Origin: Alviniconcha marisindica | Lineage: Eukaryota; Mollusca; Gastropoda; Provannidae | Length of the DNA: 64,000 nucleotides | Assembly (NCBI GenBank): GCA_018857735.1 | Contig: JABMCL010001992.1 | Location: 140,001-204,000, forward strand | Direction: 5' to 3' | Shown: positions 47,948-59,316 of the stretch, piece by piece | How the letters are laid out: each line of letters starts with the position of its first letter | Numbering within the stretch: position 1 is the first letter of the stretch | The notes under the pieces: generated by a model | Databases searched by the model: none | The model's input: only the letters and a program-made list of their open reading frames with translations | What the model was told of the DNA's origin: nothing | Made by a program: the position numbers and the translations under genes

Positions 47948-48270
47948 GGTCTACACATGAGAGATGCATGATCACGACAGTGGCGTGTGTCTGTTCAGGA
48001 GGACAGTACTGAACTAGCTGTTTGTAATCGATAAAAGACTAGTTCGAGACAGGATGGGTTTCAATTAAAGAGGAAAAATGCACTTGAAGACAACGCTAAA
48101 TGTTGACACTGTTTACAGAGACATTGTTTAAGACAAGTCTGATGCTGGCACATCATTTACGTAAAGACAACGCTAATGCCGACATGTGAGTTGCGTTAAG
48201 ATACGTCGAATGCCGACATATAATTTGCATATATACCTTTCTAATGCTGAGACCTTGACCTTTGTTGCAG
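47948..48270. other. Intron or upstream DNA of the NALF-like gene
   Basis: Sequence preceding the acceptor at 48270. 'AAGACAACGCTAATGC' type blocks recur two to three times. The acceptor is CCTTTGTTGCAG. Confidence 0.5.
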
Positions 48271-48433
48271 GATGCCTACAAGCAGTGGCTATGTGCTTCG
48301 GCCTTGACCTACTTCGTAAACGGGCGGCCTGTGCGGCCTTGCAACAGCTTCTGTCAGCAGGTGGAGGCCACGTGCCCCTTCTTTCGCCCAAAGGTCGAAA
48401 CCCACGAGGGCGATCCCAGTTTTACATGCAAAG
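48271..48433 (+). CDS. NALCN auxiliary factor (FAM155/NLF-1-like), cysteine-box exon
   Basis: This internal exon encodes 54 residues plus one base. It has a good acceptor (TTTGTTGCAG before 48271) and a donor AAG|GTAGGG at 48433/48434. Residues 3-8 read YKQWLC. C24-x3-C28 leads to 'VEATCPFFRP' (C35), and 'GDPSFTC' ends at C53. The pattern YKxWLC, CxxxC, CPF, then a Gly-rich turn and SFxC is that of the extracellular cysteine-rich domain of FAM155A/B and worm NLF-1 (Mid1-related). These proteins help NALCN sodium-leak channels fold, reach the surface and function. Similarity is from memory of family motifs, not a search. The exon continues in phase into 52958. Earlier exons were not found in the window. 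Confidence 0.75.
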
Positions 48434-48469
48434 GTAGGGGGCGCTTCGACGGGGTGGAGATGACATGAG

Positions 48470-48850
48470 TGGGGGATGGGGGGCGGGGAGGTGGGGGTGG
48501 GGGTGTGGGGGGGTCAAGAATAGAATGTTGATGGTAGTCGTGTTAATGATGCTTTTTATGTATTTTGATAATAATGATGGTTGCAGCAATGATGAGGTAA
48601 TGGGCGATGGCGTGAGATTATGATGCTGATTGTGGGGAGGTGGATGGTGTCCACAGCAGTGTTCAGGATGTTGATGATGATGACAAAGAATATGCATGTA
48701 GTAAAACACTTTCTCCATTTCTCGTGTAAGAGTATTTGACGCTTGACCATAACGTTGCATTGCATTTGACAACGACGACGACAGCAACGACGACGACAAC
48801 AAGGACGACAGAGATGACGACCGTGGTGACTATGATGATGTGACAATTAT
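48470..48850 (+). repeat. G-rich and GAT/GAC-rich low-complexity DNA
   Basis: GGGGTGGG-type run at 48476-48512, then ATG-rich and ACGACGACA-rich stretches to 48840. Confidence 0.8.
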
Positions 48851-48889
48851 CAAGTTCTCATGATAAACACAACAGCACGAAATGTGATT

Positions 48890-49215
48890 ATGATTTATCA
48901 AGTATGACTGTTTTTATTGTATCTCTGAACTATTGATTCTGCTTTACTGTATCTTCTGAACTAATACTTCTTTTGCAAACGAACTTAGTTTAATGGTGGA
49001 CCATCATTTATGTCAAAATGCACTGTGAAAATACGGGATTGCTGTGTTCAAGGCCAATATCACAGCGAACATTCAAAATGTCAATGAATAATTGTACCGA
49101 TCATATCTTCTTAACCGCTTTTTGTAACCAGACCTGGTATGTTGATACAGCATCATAGGACGGTGTGTCATCCGAAACGACTGGGTTGCTACCTCCAAGC
49201 CCAAGGTCACAATGA
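48890..49215 (+). repeat. ~180 bp TCAAGGTCA family, diverged copies
   Basis: 'ATCTCTGAACTATTGATTC', 'TGCTGTGTTCAAGGCC', 'ACCAGACCTGGTATG' and 'CCCAAGGTCACAATGAGGGC' occur in family order. Confidence 0.7.
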
Positions 49216-49473
49216 GGGCTTATATAATAATAGGGAATTTATAGAGCTATTTAAAAGACTCAAAGCGCTTTACAACTTAATTAAAGATGCACATGCAACG
49301 CGCACATAACAACATACACCTCGATGGAATACTATAAACAAGTAAACAAACAAACAAAAACAGCAGTAAACATATACAAAGCACAGGGAAACACACAAAC
49401 ACATGATCGCACGCGGACACACATACTCACACACGTATGATCGTGCGCACACGCACACACAATGCTAATCCAG

Positions 49474-49554
<81 letters not shown>

Positions 49555-49760
49555 GCGCGCGTGCGTGCGACCCAGAAGGACATGGGGGTGGGGTGGGGGT
49601 TAGGGTTAGGGGAGAACTGTTTTGAAGACCAATTCTGAAAGCAGGAACAGACGAGCTGTGGTGGAAAGCGAAAGACGGAGAATTCAAGATTTGTGCAGCA
49701 GAGAATGTATTACTGGTCAAAATACTGTTTGAAGAGGCTTAAGTCTAGTTTTGAAGGAAG
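49216..49760 (+). mobile_element. SINE-like element with internal CA tract
   Basis: Head 'AATAATAGGGAATTTATAGA' and 'TCAAAGCGCTTTACAACTTA'. A CA tract at 49475-49551 lies in the middle. The right part has 'GAACTGTTTTGAAGACCAAT' and 'GAATTCAAGATTTGTGCAGC'. It is the most complete of three related copies. A second, shorter copy of the right part follows to about 49810. Confidence 0.65.
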
Positions 49761-49799
49761 AGAGGGAACGGCTGTGACGGAGAGTGAAAGGAAGAGAAT

Positions 49800-50580
49800 T
49801 TCAGATATGTGCAGCAGAAATATGACTGTTTCTACTGTATTTCTGAACTAATGATTCTTTTGCAACCAAACTTAGTTTGATGGTAGATCGACATAAGGCA
49901 AAGTGTCCAGTGAAAATATTGGATTCTGTGTTCAAAGGCAGGGTTACAGCAAATGTTCAAAAATTCAGCTAATGTTCGTCCGGATTATGTCTTCTGAACC
50001 ACTGAACCTTTTGTAACCAAACCTGGTATGGTGGTACATCATCATAAGCCGGCGTGCCAAGGGAATTATCTGGGATACTATCTTCAAGGTCAAGGCATCA
50101 GTTAGTGTTAAAAGAATAAAAAATGTTCGATTATATCTTGTGAACTCCTGTTCTTTTTTGCTACGAAACTTTGTTTGATGATACATTATCGTAAGCCACA
50201 TTGTCGTGTGCAAAGATTGCTTTGCTGCCTATTTCATGGTCATGGTCAGCGCGGAGATATACTAATTCATTGAGTGTTTGTCTGGACGGTATCTTCTGAA
50301 CTATTTAACCCGCTGTACCCAAACTTAGTGTGGAGGTGCATCATCATGAGACAGTGTCTTGCGAAAAGATTGTTTTGATATCTTCAAGGTCAAGGTTACA
50401 ATGAAGGTTCTTATATGTAAATATTATCGTTTCAATCGTATCTTCAGAGCTGTTGATCCTTTTGCAACCAAACTTAATTTGACGGTACATCATCATGTCT
50501 TGTGAAAAGATTGGATTGCTGTGTTCAAGATCAAGGTCACAGTCATAGTTCAAAACCTCATTCAGTGTTTGAAAACAAAG
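49800..50580 (+). repeat. ~180 bp TCAAGGTCA family, about four copies
   Basis: Repeated blocks TTTGCAACCAAACTTAGTTT, GGTACATCATCATAAG, AAGATTG.TTTGCT and TCAAGGTCAAGGT are spaced about 175 bp. TCAAGGTCAAGGTTAC lies at 50383 and TCAAGATCAAGGTCAC at 50525. Confidence 0.8.
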
Positions 50581-50639
50581 CGGGCACAGTATACTGGTTT
50601 ATCTAGGCACTGAGAAAAGAAAGAGAAAAAAAAGGCGGG

Positions 50640-50780
50640 ATGGGGGGGTTGTCACGCACGGCGACAAACTTTGTTGATTTTGATTTTGTTGGTGGTATTT
50701 TCGTCGTTGCTGCTTTTGGTGGTGGTGGTGGTGGTGGTGGTGGTGCTGCTGCTGCTGCTGATGATGATGATCAACTAGTT
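50640..50780 (+). repeat. GGT/GCT/GAT trinucleotide tract
   Basis: GGT repeats pass into GCT then GAT at 50720-50770. A Gly/Ala/Asp-rich frame of 95 codons here is not supported as an exon. Confidence 0.9.
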
Positions 50781-51065
50781 CGTTGGTTGTTTAAAATTTG
50801 TGATGATTTTGTAGCAACCTCAGAAGATGGTGCTCTGTATCTATCCAGCTGTTTCTTTGGACTAGCTAACGATAAGCACACCCAATCGTCATTCTTGTCA
50901 GCCACTCATTTAGTCACTCATTCATAACTCAATTTATCCACGCATTTTATCAGTCAGCCGAACATACATCTTGCGAAAGATATATCGTACATCCACCCAC
51001 CCACTACACCCATCCTCTCATCAATCCTTCTCACAATCCAGTCAAAATATATCCACTCAACCACT

Positions 51066-51107
51066 CGTGTGTGTGTGTGTGTGTGTGTGGAAGGGGGGGG
51101 GGGGGGG
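51066..51107 (+). repeat. (GT)n and poly-G
   Basis: GT tract followed by a 15-base G run at 51093-51107. Confidence 0.95.
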
Positions 51108-51208
51108 TAGCCTACCCATTTGATAGTGAGAGCTTTGTATATTTTACCTATAGTGTCTTTCTTACAAGCCAAGTGATACGTAGCTAATCTACCGCTGGCG
51201 ATTTGGTG

Positions 51209-52372
51209 CTATGGTGGGAAACAATGAGACTGGTACACGATGGGACTGGGACACAACGATACTGGTACACAATGGGACTGATATACAGTGGGACTGATAC
51301 ACAACGTACTGGTAAACAATGGGACTGATGCACAACGGGACTGGTACACAATGGGACTGGGCACAATGAAACTGATACACAACGAGAATGGGACACGCCG
51401 GGACTGGTACACAATGGAACTGGGACTCAACGAGAATGGGACACGCCGGACTGGTACACAATGTAACTGGGACACAACGAGACTGATACACAACGAGAAT
51501 GGGACACGCCGGGACTGGTACACAACGGAACTGGGACACAATGAAACTGATATACAACGAGAATGGGACACGCCGGGACTAGTACACAATGGAACTGGGA
51601 CACAACGAGACTGATACACAACGAGAATGGGACACGCCGGGACTGGTACACAACGGAACTGGGACACAACGAGACTGATACACAACGAGAATGGGACATG
51701 CCGGGACTGGTACACAATGGAACTGGGACACAACGAGACTTATACACAACGAGAATGGGACACGCCGGGACTGGTACACAATGGAACTGGGACACAACGA
51801 GATTGGCCCGCTGTGGGACTGGGGCACAACGGCAATGATACACAACGCGACTGGGACACAGTGATACCGGCGCACAATGGGACTGGGACATAATGGGACT
51901 GGTGCACAACGATACGAATACACAATGGAACTGCGACTCAACGGCATTAGTACACAATGGGACTCGGAAACATGCGACTAGTACTTGATGAAACTGGGAC
52001 TCAACAGGACTGGTACATGATGAAACTAGGACACAACGAGACTGGTACATGATGAAACTGGGACTCAACAGGACTGGTACATGATGAAACTAGGACACAA
52101 CGAGACTGGTACTTGATGAAACTGGGACTCAACAGGACTGGTACATGATGAAACTAGGACACAACGAGACTGGTACATGATGAAACTGGGACACAACGTG
52201 ATTGGTACATGATGAAACTAGGACACAACGAGACTGGTATATGATGAAACTTGGACACAACGAGACTGGTACATGATGAAACTGGGACACAACGAGACTG
52301 GTACATGATGAAACTGGGACACAACGTGATTGGTACATGATGAAACTTGGACACAACGGAACCGGTACACAA
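51209..52372 (+). repeat. 16-bp minisatellite with 64-bp and 32-bp higher-order units
   Basis: The basic unit is about 16 bp (GGACTGGTACACAATG types). From 51400 to 51800 four variants cycle as a 64-bp unit: GGAACTGGGACACAAC, GAGACTGATACACAAC, GAGAATGGGACACGCC, GGGACTGGTACACAAT. From about 51970 a two-variant 32-bp unit takes over (GAGACTGGTACATGAT, GAAACTGGGACACAAC). Open frames of up to 213 codons on the minus strand are by-products. Confidence 0.95.
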
Positions 52373-52486
52373 TGGGAAGGGGCAAATTGGCCGATTGCAT
52401 ATTAAAACCCTTTTCTTAATGGTTCACGCATTATCTCGTCTGTTCGTCGAGATTAATCTATCCAGATATTCATGCGACCCGGAGAA

Positions 52487-52740
52487 GCACGCGCATGTGT
52501 ATGTGTGTGTGTGAGTGTGTGTATGCGTGTGCGTATGTTTTTGCGCGCGCGTGAATGTGTGTGCGCACGCGTGAATGTGTGTGCGCACGCGTGCGTGCGT
52601 GCTAACGTGTTTGTTTGTTTGTGTTTTTTGTTTTTTGTTTTGTTTTGTGTGTGTGTTTGTTGTTGTTTGGTGTGTGTGTGTGTGTGTGTGTATGTGTGTG
52701 TATGTGTGTGTGTCTCGCGCGCTTGCTTGCTTGCTTAACG
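52487..52740 (+). repeat. Imperfect GT/GC-rich simple sequence
   Basis: GT with GCGC and ATGT interruptions at 52495-52600, GTTTT at 52608-52660 and GT at 52669-52712. Confidence 0.9.
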
Positions 52741-52957
52741 GGAGAGGACAGGGAAGGGCGAATAGAGACAGAGAGACGGGCGGGGGATGTGTGTGTTAAG
52801 TTTGGATTTTACTATTTTATTTGCAGTGTATGTATTTGGTAACTATTGCAATGGAAAGGCGAATTTCCATGTGTGTAGTTTTATCGATGGACAATACAAA
52901 GTTTCTCGTGTGTCACGTCTTACTGTTTCAACATTTCTGTTTCTATGCCTTCTTTAG

Positions 52958-53382
52958 ACCCGGAGATCGAGCGAGGGCCGGGCAATGGCGGCGCTGACGT
53001 CATCTCCCCGTGCTTCCAGCTGTGTCACGTGATGAGCAAGGCGGACATTAAAAGGACCTATTGTCACGCCAATGACTCGCAGTGCCGCGACCTCCGGCGC
53101 GAGCTGGAAGAGTGTCCTCCTCTGCGCGTGAACTCGTCCACGCACACAGACAATTCAACCGGAAGCCATGCTAACACCACCTCCGCGGCGACCGGAAGTG
53201 TACATATTTTCTGTGGCCACGTGACACGGATGAGTGCATCGTCTGTGTTGGTGGTAGGGGCAGGTGGGGTGATAGGAGGGGGGTCGGACCCCGGTGCAGT
53301 GCGGCTGATGGTGGCAACAATGTTGTGGTTGTTGTGGTTGGCGTTGACTTCCTATCCCTACTCTTGTATAGGTCTGACGTAG
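52958..53382 (+). CDS. NALCN auxiliary factor (FAM155/NLF-1-like), terminal exon
   Basis: The split codon G|AC joins the previous exon as Asp. The frame then runs 140 residues to TAG (53380-53382). It starts 'PEIERGPGN', then has 'SPCFQLC', 'TYCHANDSQC' and 'ELEECPP', five further Cys of the cysteine-rich domain. Four N-glycosylation sequons follow in the next stretch (NDS, NSS, NST, NTT), as expected of an extracellular segment. A Gly-rich linker leads to a C-terminal hydrophobic run (LMVATMLWLLWLALT). In FAM155/NLF-1 proteins a comparable hydrophobic segment ends the protein as a membrane anchor. The two exons together give 195 residues, so most of the N-terminal half is missing here. Confidence 0.7.
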
Positions 53383-53579
53383 GACACAACATCTAGCTAG
53401 TCCTACTGAACTCTACAGCAGACTGAGACCTAGAGCGCTTGTGTAGAAACAACAAACAAAGGGAGGTAATAGCGCTTGACTGACGCCACACTATAACAAC
53501 GGGCACAACAAGAGAGTCCTGGTTGAATCGTCTATGATTGTAACTATCTAACTATCTAATCATAGGCCGACCCTCTAAC
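53383..53579 (+). other. Probable start of the 3' untranslated region
   Basis: Follows the stop codon directly. No clear AATAAA was found in the first kilobase, so the transcript end is unknown. Confidence 0.4.
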
Positions 53580-53705
53580 GGTTATCATACGCTGTTCAGG
53601 TTTCTCGTTCCGAGTCCATTGCTGTAAGGGCTTGTCATCTAACTGGTTACTCTAGGCTGTTCAGGTTTCTCTTGCCGTGTCCATTGCTGTAAGGGTTTGT
53701 CAGTC
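53580..53705 (+). repeat. 65-bp duplication
   Basis: Two copies of GCTGTTCAGGTTTCTCGTTC ... CCATTGCTGTAAGGGCTTGT, 65 bp apart. Confidence 0.9.
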
Positions 53706-53867
53706 GTCGACTCTTAGCTCCCTGTCTTAGTCCATCTAAAAAACATTTCCGTCTGTCTGTCTGGAGTTCGGGTTTGTTTGGGTAGCTTGTTTAATTTTAA
53801 TTTTAGTCAGTAGGTGTTTATTTTTATTGTTTATTTTTTATTTTTTTGGGTTTCCCCTCCCCTCGAT

Positions 53868-53948
53868 TTGATATGAACCATACACATTATATCGCTATGC
53901 TGTTTTGATATGAACCATACACATCATTATATCGCTATGCTGTTTTGT
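53868..53948 (+). repeat. ~38-bp duplication
   Basis: TTGATATGAACCATACACAT and ATATCGCTATGCTGTTTTG occur twice in tandem. Confidence 0.9.
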
Positions 53949-54464
53949 ATAACCTACTTTGGTGATGAGGCTGATACTGTTGTTGTTGTCTTTGTTTTGT
54001 TTTTGTTTTCAATTCTGTCCAGTTAACGATTTTGTTGATCATTGTTATAGACATACACATGAATTATTGTGAGAGTTTGTTGCTGTTGATGATAACTACG
54101 ACATACATGGACATATATACACAGACCAGTCATGTACAGTGTTAACGTATTTCCCGAGTTTTGGGTGAAGGTACCAATGGACTGATGCCGACCGTGGCGA
54201 AAACCTAAATAATCCAGTGTGATAAAAAAGAAGATGTTGTTTACCAGAAAGTCTAGGTTTTTGTGTGTGCAAGTGATGTATATATATACGACCTGTGGGT
54301 TCCTGTATCTGACTAACGTGCAAGCTTGCTTGGGACACTTTCGCCAGAGGCTTTACCTTTTGTTTTCTGTTTTCTTTTTTGCACAGTAATCAAGCACTCC
54401 TGTTATATCAACCAAACCTTCAGACACCAATCCCGGCAATATTGTTGATTGTATGGCTTGTTGG
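53949..54464. other. Unassigned DNA
   Basis: Nothing beyond short GTT/TTTTG simple sequence. Confidence 0.5.
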
Positions 54465-54940
54465 TTTAAATCTACCAAGAGGTGAGACACACGACGGCAT
54501 CTCGTCTGCTGGATCTGCTAAGACGTAAGACATATTTTAGAATCTTGGCTGGTGGATTAACTTGGACGTGGGACACATGTCAGCATCTTGACTAGTGGAT
54601 CTGCCAAGACATGAGACAGTTTGTTGTGGGTCTACCCAGACGTGAGATACGTAAACATCATCTGGGCTGGTGGATCCGCTATGACGTGAGGCACGAAGGA
54701 TCATCGTGTCTGATCGATCTCCCAAGACGTGAGACATGAAACCTGTCAGGTGGATCTCCCAAGAAGTGAGACACTTTATAGAATCTTGCTTGGTGGATCT
54801 CTCAAGACGCGAGACATGTGGAACATCTTATGCGGTGGATCTATCAAGATGTCATATACGCTATATTATCTTGCCTGATGGATTTATCAAGACATCAGAC
54901 ACGAGGCACCATCTTGATTGAAGGAACTACGTTTATGCAT
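54465..54940 (+). repeat. ~55-60 bp degenerate tandem repeat, about eight copies
   Basis: GTGGATCTACCAAGACGTGAGACA followed by a CATCTTG.CTG block recurs with base changes and small indels. Confidence 0.85.
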
Positions 54941-55220
54941 TGTGCCTGGAGTTACCAAGCTGAGTTTTCATCGGAGTTTTGCTTGACCTTTGACTGGACC
55001 TTTGCTGCCTACGATTTGTTAGACGTACCTTAAACGTTTCGCTTCATGAGCTACTAAACTATCAAAATGGTATTCACGGTTTGAACTGGGATTTACGATA
55101 TTCTGGGTGGATCTTTGGGTTGCTGTGGAGTTATTCTTTGGAGCGTGAGTGTGACTTTTCTAAAAGAAAGCGGCAGTTAGGGTATGAATTATAAAATTTG
55201 TAATCAGTTGAAAGTTCCCC

Positions 55221-55279
<59 letters not shown>

Positions 55280-55285
55280 CGCCTA
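55221..55285 (+). repeat. (GT)n(GC)n microsatellite
   Basis: GT tract to 55270 then GC alternation. Confidence 0.97.
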
Positions 55286-56147
55286 ATTAACCAGTCCGTC
55301 AGTTTGCCCCTTACTCTACCCATCCACCCTCTTCGTCCACTGGTGACTTTTTCTTTATATCAACACCCTTTGAGCAGCAATCGCGCCGGAAAGTTACAAA
55401 ATGTAAAGTGTAAAAGGGGGAGGCTGCGGTCGTATCACTAGCATCAACCTGCTGTCGCTCACAGGGAACTTCAGCCAGTTTACACTCCGCTGAAAATATC
55501 AACGTCGCACGAGTTTGACCGTTGAAAATATAGACCTGCTTATCGCGTATGTATATGGCATAACCGCGTTCGAAAGTGTTAGGGCGACGACTAATCGTTT
55601 AGTTTCATCTAATGTAAAGTTTCGACTGATCTGATTGTCATCGTCTAAGAACAGCTGTTTGCAAAGGGACCATGTCTCATTCATCCAACAACAACCGCAA
55701 CAGCAGCGGCCGTATGCAAAGAACTGTTTGTTTCATCCACTTCTCGTGCCCGTTGATGTAGATTCAATGCAAAGCATGGGTGCGCACTGACCTTGTCTCT
55801 GGCTGTCAGTTAAATGATCCCTAATTATCAGTTCCCTTTACTATTAGGCCAGCATCAATAATACCAACGACAGCAATATATCTAACTGTCGCAGCCTCAG
55901 CCACCCTCAGTCCTGTTAACATTATTTTAAGGAAGAGTAGGCTTGTTAGTGAATGCCGTTTATATGATAGATTTCCTGTATCATTAGGTCAACAACAATA
56001 ACGATAAAGCATTTAAGCTCCGTTTCTGTTTAATCACATGTGAACCAGTGTTTTGATTTGCTTCAGTCATTAAAAAGAAGGGAAACAATGCTAAGTGTAC
56101 CTAACGTCAAAAAGACGTTGTAATTTGCAAACGCTCAAGCCCATCAC
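55286..56147. other. Unassigned DNA
   Basis: No recognised coding, array or element. Confidence 0.5.
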
Positions 56148-56149
56148 CT

Positions 56150-56203
56150 TTGTGTGTGTGTGTGTGTGTGTTGTGTGTGTGTGTGTGTGTGTGTGTGTGG
56201 TGT

Positions 56204-56275
<72 letters not shown>

Positions 56276-56330
56276 TGTGTCTGTGTGTATATGTGTGTGT
56301 CTGTGTCTGTGTGTGGCTATGTCAAACACA
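56150..56330 (+). repeat. (GT)n microsatellite, compound
   Basis: GT with a few GG and CTGTG interruptions. Confidence 0.97.
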
Positions 56331-56870
56331 TCATGGGTTACTCTGAACACTTCTGTAGTGATGCCAACCAAAAAGGGACTTCTATAGTGATACGAACCCA
56401 AAGGATTGTATCGTTTGCAAGCTGAGTAGGTATAGGGTTTTGTGGGAAATGTCGATTGCTTTTCTCAAAGAAAGCCAGGTGCACCTGTTCCGCGCCTGTC
56501 AACAACGAATCCTTGTCAATGGGAGGATATCGGCAAATTTTGTCCGAGTCAACGGTTTCAAGGTGCTACGGGGCATATATTACCTGCACACAAGTAACGC
56601 ATACGATCTCGATTTTTGTCTCATCCCAACACTGAGGCCAGCACACTGAGAGTGAAGAGAGTGAGTGAGTTAGTTCTGAGATTGTTAAAGGGGAACGGAA
56701 CTGAAGAGGTATCACACGGTCTATCGATAGGAACGGAACTTTTAATAACAACGCACAGTCGTTCTTCATTCGATTTGTCGTCCGGTTTGTTCAAAATCGA
56801 CGTCTGAAGGCCGTGAAAACGCGACCACGAGTGTTGCCATTACGTGCTCAGCTCTCTGTATCAGTGGCTG
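56331..56870. other. Unassigned DNA
   Basis: Short open frames only; no element recognised. Confidence 0.5.
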
Positions 56871-56992
56871 ACATATGCGGCAAAAAGTATTAAAATGTAA
56901 TACTTTTTGCCACATATGTTAGTAAGAACAAGACAAAAGGTTGGCTCATGACGTATTTAATACCTTATGAGCCAACTTTTTGTCTTGTTCTT
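56871..56992. repeat. Two adjacent long hairpins
   Basis: Hairpin 1 has 21-base arms at 56871-56891 and 56899-56919 (ACATATGCGGCAAAAAGTATT side) with one mismatch and a 7-base loop. Hairpin 2 has 26-base arms at 56924-56949 and 56967-56992 (AAGAACAAGACAAAAGG side) with one mismatch and a 17-base loop. Only four bases separate them. This may be a foldback MITE or a structured transcript. Confidence 0.9.
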
Positions 56993-57104
56993 CATTAATA
57001 AAGAGACCACATGGAAGCTCCAAAGTATCTCTTCTGTGTAAATATTGCTAGAACAACTACATTAGCATACATAAGAAATCTTTGTATATTTTCAGGGTAA
57101 CTTG

Positions 57105-57572
57105 CTCTCTGGCTCCCCTCTAGCTTGCCGTCATCAGCAGAGGGTCTCCCCTTTAAAGTGCCGTCATCTGCAGAGGGTCTCCCCTCTAGCGTGTCGTCAT
57201 TTGCAGAGGGTCTCCCCTTTAAAGTGCCGTCATCTACAGAGGGTCTCCCGTCTAGCGTGCCGTCATCTTCAGAGGGTCTCCCCTTTAAAGTGCCGTCATC
57301 TACAGAGGGTCTCCCGTCTAGCGTGCCGTCATCTACAGAGGGTTTCCCGTCTAGCGTGCCGTCATCTACAGAGGGTCTCCCTTCTAGCGTGCCGTCATCT
57401 GCAGAGGGTCTCCCCTCTAGCGTGCCGTCATCTGCAGAGGGTCTCCCCTCTAACGTGCCGTCATCTACAGAGGGGCTCCCCTTTAAAGTTCCGTCATCTA
57501 CAGAGGGTCTCCCCTCTAACGTGCCGTCATCTACAGAGGGTCTCCCCTCTAGCGTGCCGTCATCTACAGAGC
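57105..57572 (+). repeat. 33-bp minisatellite, about 14 copies
   Basis: Core GCCGTCATCTACAGAGGGTC then TCCCCTCTAGCGT or TCCCCTTTAAAGT. A 33-bp period keeps frames open on both strands. The minus strand gives a 217-codon frame with an acidic 11-residue repeat (VDDGTLEGRPS). Confidence 0.95.
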
Positions 57573-57685
57573 TCCTCAGACGAGATGAGAGCTGGAAGAG
57601 ACTACCTGTCGAAGGAGATTTCAAACCTCGGCCTCTTTGTTTAACCACTCAGTCATGGACTAGTCTTACAGTGAGCGGTCACGGT
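57573..57685 (-). mobile_element. Degenerate tRNA-like SINE head
   Basis: Minus strand has ATGACTGAGTGGTTAAACAA (A-box-like) and GAGGTTTGAAATCTCC (B-box-like) about 15 bp apart. It abuts the 33-bp array. Arms are not convincing as a functional tRNA. Confidence 0.4.
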
Positions 57686-57722
57686 ACGTCACGAGATCGA
57701 TCGCGGGGTTGGGTTCTGTATT

Positions 57723-58012
57723 GACGTGGGGTCATTCCTAATGGGATAGATGACGGCGGGTCACGAGATCGCTAGCAAGGCAGGATTGGAGGGCTTCTTT
57801 TCAGACGACAAAATAGCCTGTACCAATACTGCTGTGTACAGCTTCGTGTGTGTTTTTTTCAGTTCAAACTAAAATTCACGTATTTCCTTTGTTAGGCGTG
57901 ACGAAAATAAGTGGTTAATCAAGAAGAAGGACCACATGTTAAACACAGCTAAAACGTAGTGGGGAACGGAGCCGACTGCTGTGACCTAGCTCATTAAGAA
58001 TGACCCCCATGT
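57723..58012. repeat. Imperfect inverted repeat, ~21-bp arms
   Basis: GACGTGGGGTCATTCCTAATG (57723-57743) is roughly complementary to CATTAAGAATGACCCCCATG plus TC (57991-58012). It could mark the ends of a small foldback element. Confidence 0.4.
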
Positions 58013-58196
58013 CAGCGGCAATCAGACGAATCAGCTCTGTCCGCCCAGTGCCAGGATGTTGAAGCAATCAAAACACTCGTCTATGCCTTTGTTCTCTCCA
58101 AGTTAGATTATTGTAATTTTCTTTAATCTGGTATCCACTTTAAATTTTCAATAAACTACAATACAACACAACTTATAGTCTGTGTAGAGAAATTTG

Positions 58197-58594
<398 letters not shown>

Positions 58595-59121
58595 CTACAG
58601 TAAAACAAACATTCCTTAAATTTAATCAAAACACTAAAAGCTACAGCAGAATGTTCTGAACTCTGCAGCAAGACTGGTTTTCAAGGCACACAAATGTGAT
58701 CATGTGCAACCTTTTATTCAAATCCTTGACTGGTTAGCGGTTCAAGCCAGTTAACAGATTACAAACTGTTGACTGTCACAACCTCTTTTCTGACTCATCT
58801 CCTGTGCGTCTCTCTGACCGCTTCACTGTGGAATCTCTTTCAGGCAGTTTCGCTCTTTAGCAGACAAACGGATAATTCTCATCCACAATGTACAGAAACT
58901 AAAGCCTTTAGCCAGTGGTTTATTTTACTGCAATGGAATTGTCTCCCTTGTGACATTCGTCAATTGTCTCCCTTGTGACATTCGTCACATTCAGTCCTAC
59001 CATACTTTCAAAACTGCGTTAAATACTCACAAGTGATCTCAAATTCAGCTTTTTTTCCATTTGCACCCCCCCCCCACCCCACCCCACCCCGCCCTAATCC
59101 CTGTCACATTCCTTTTGTGCG

Positions 59122-59123
<2 letters not shown>

Positions 59124-59168
<45 letters not shown>

Positions 59169-59182
59169 AGGGAAGGGGGGGG
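59124..59182 (+). repeat. (GT)n and G-rich tract
   Basis: GT to 59167 followed by GGAGGGAAGGGGGGGGGG. Confidence 0.95.
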
Positions 59183-59316
59183 GGGCATAAATACAGTATT
59201 GTATTTATGTATTATTCTTGATGTTTTGTGTGTACATTTTGGTTGATCTTGTAAAACGCGGTGTGCTCACCCTTGCGGGGAGATACCGTGCTATAGAAAT
59301 GACCACTGTTATTAAT

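Larger units (their letters stand above)
48434..52957 (+). other. Phase-1 intron of the NALF-like gene, repeat-rich
   Basis: GT at 48434-48435 and AG at 52956-52957 (TTCTATGCCTTCTTTAG). The intron holds ATG/ACG-rich simple sequence, ~180 bp repeats, a SINE-like element with a CA tract, a GGT/GCT/GAT trinucleotide stretch and a 1.16 kb hierarchical minisatellite. Both boundaries are consistent with the reading frame. Confidence 0.75.

Noticed and set aside
49600..49613. Telomeric TTAGGG repeats
   Set aside because: Only about two units inside a G-rich stretch.
51209..52068. Long minus-strand Ser/Val/Cys-rich ORFs
   Set aside because: Products of the 16-bp hierarchical array in an intron.
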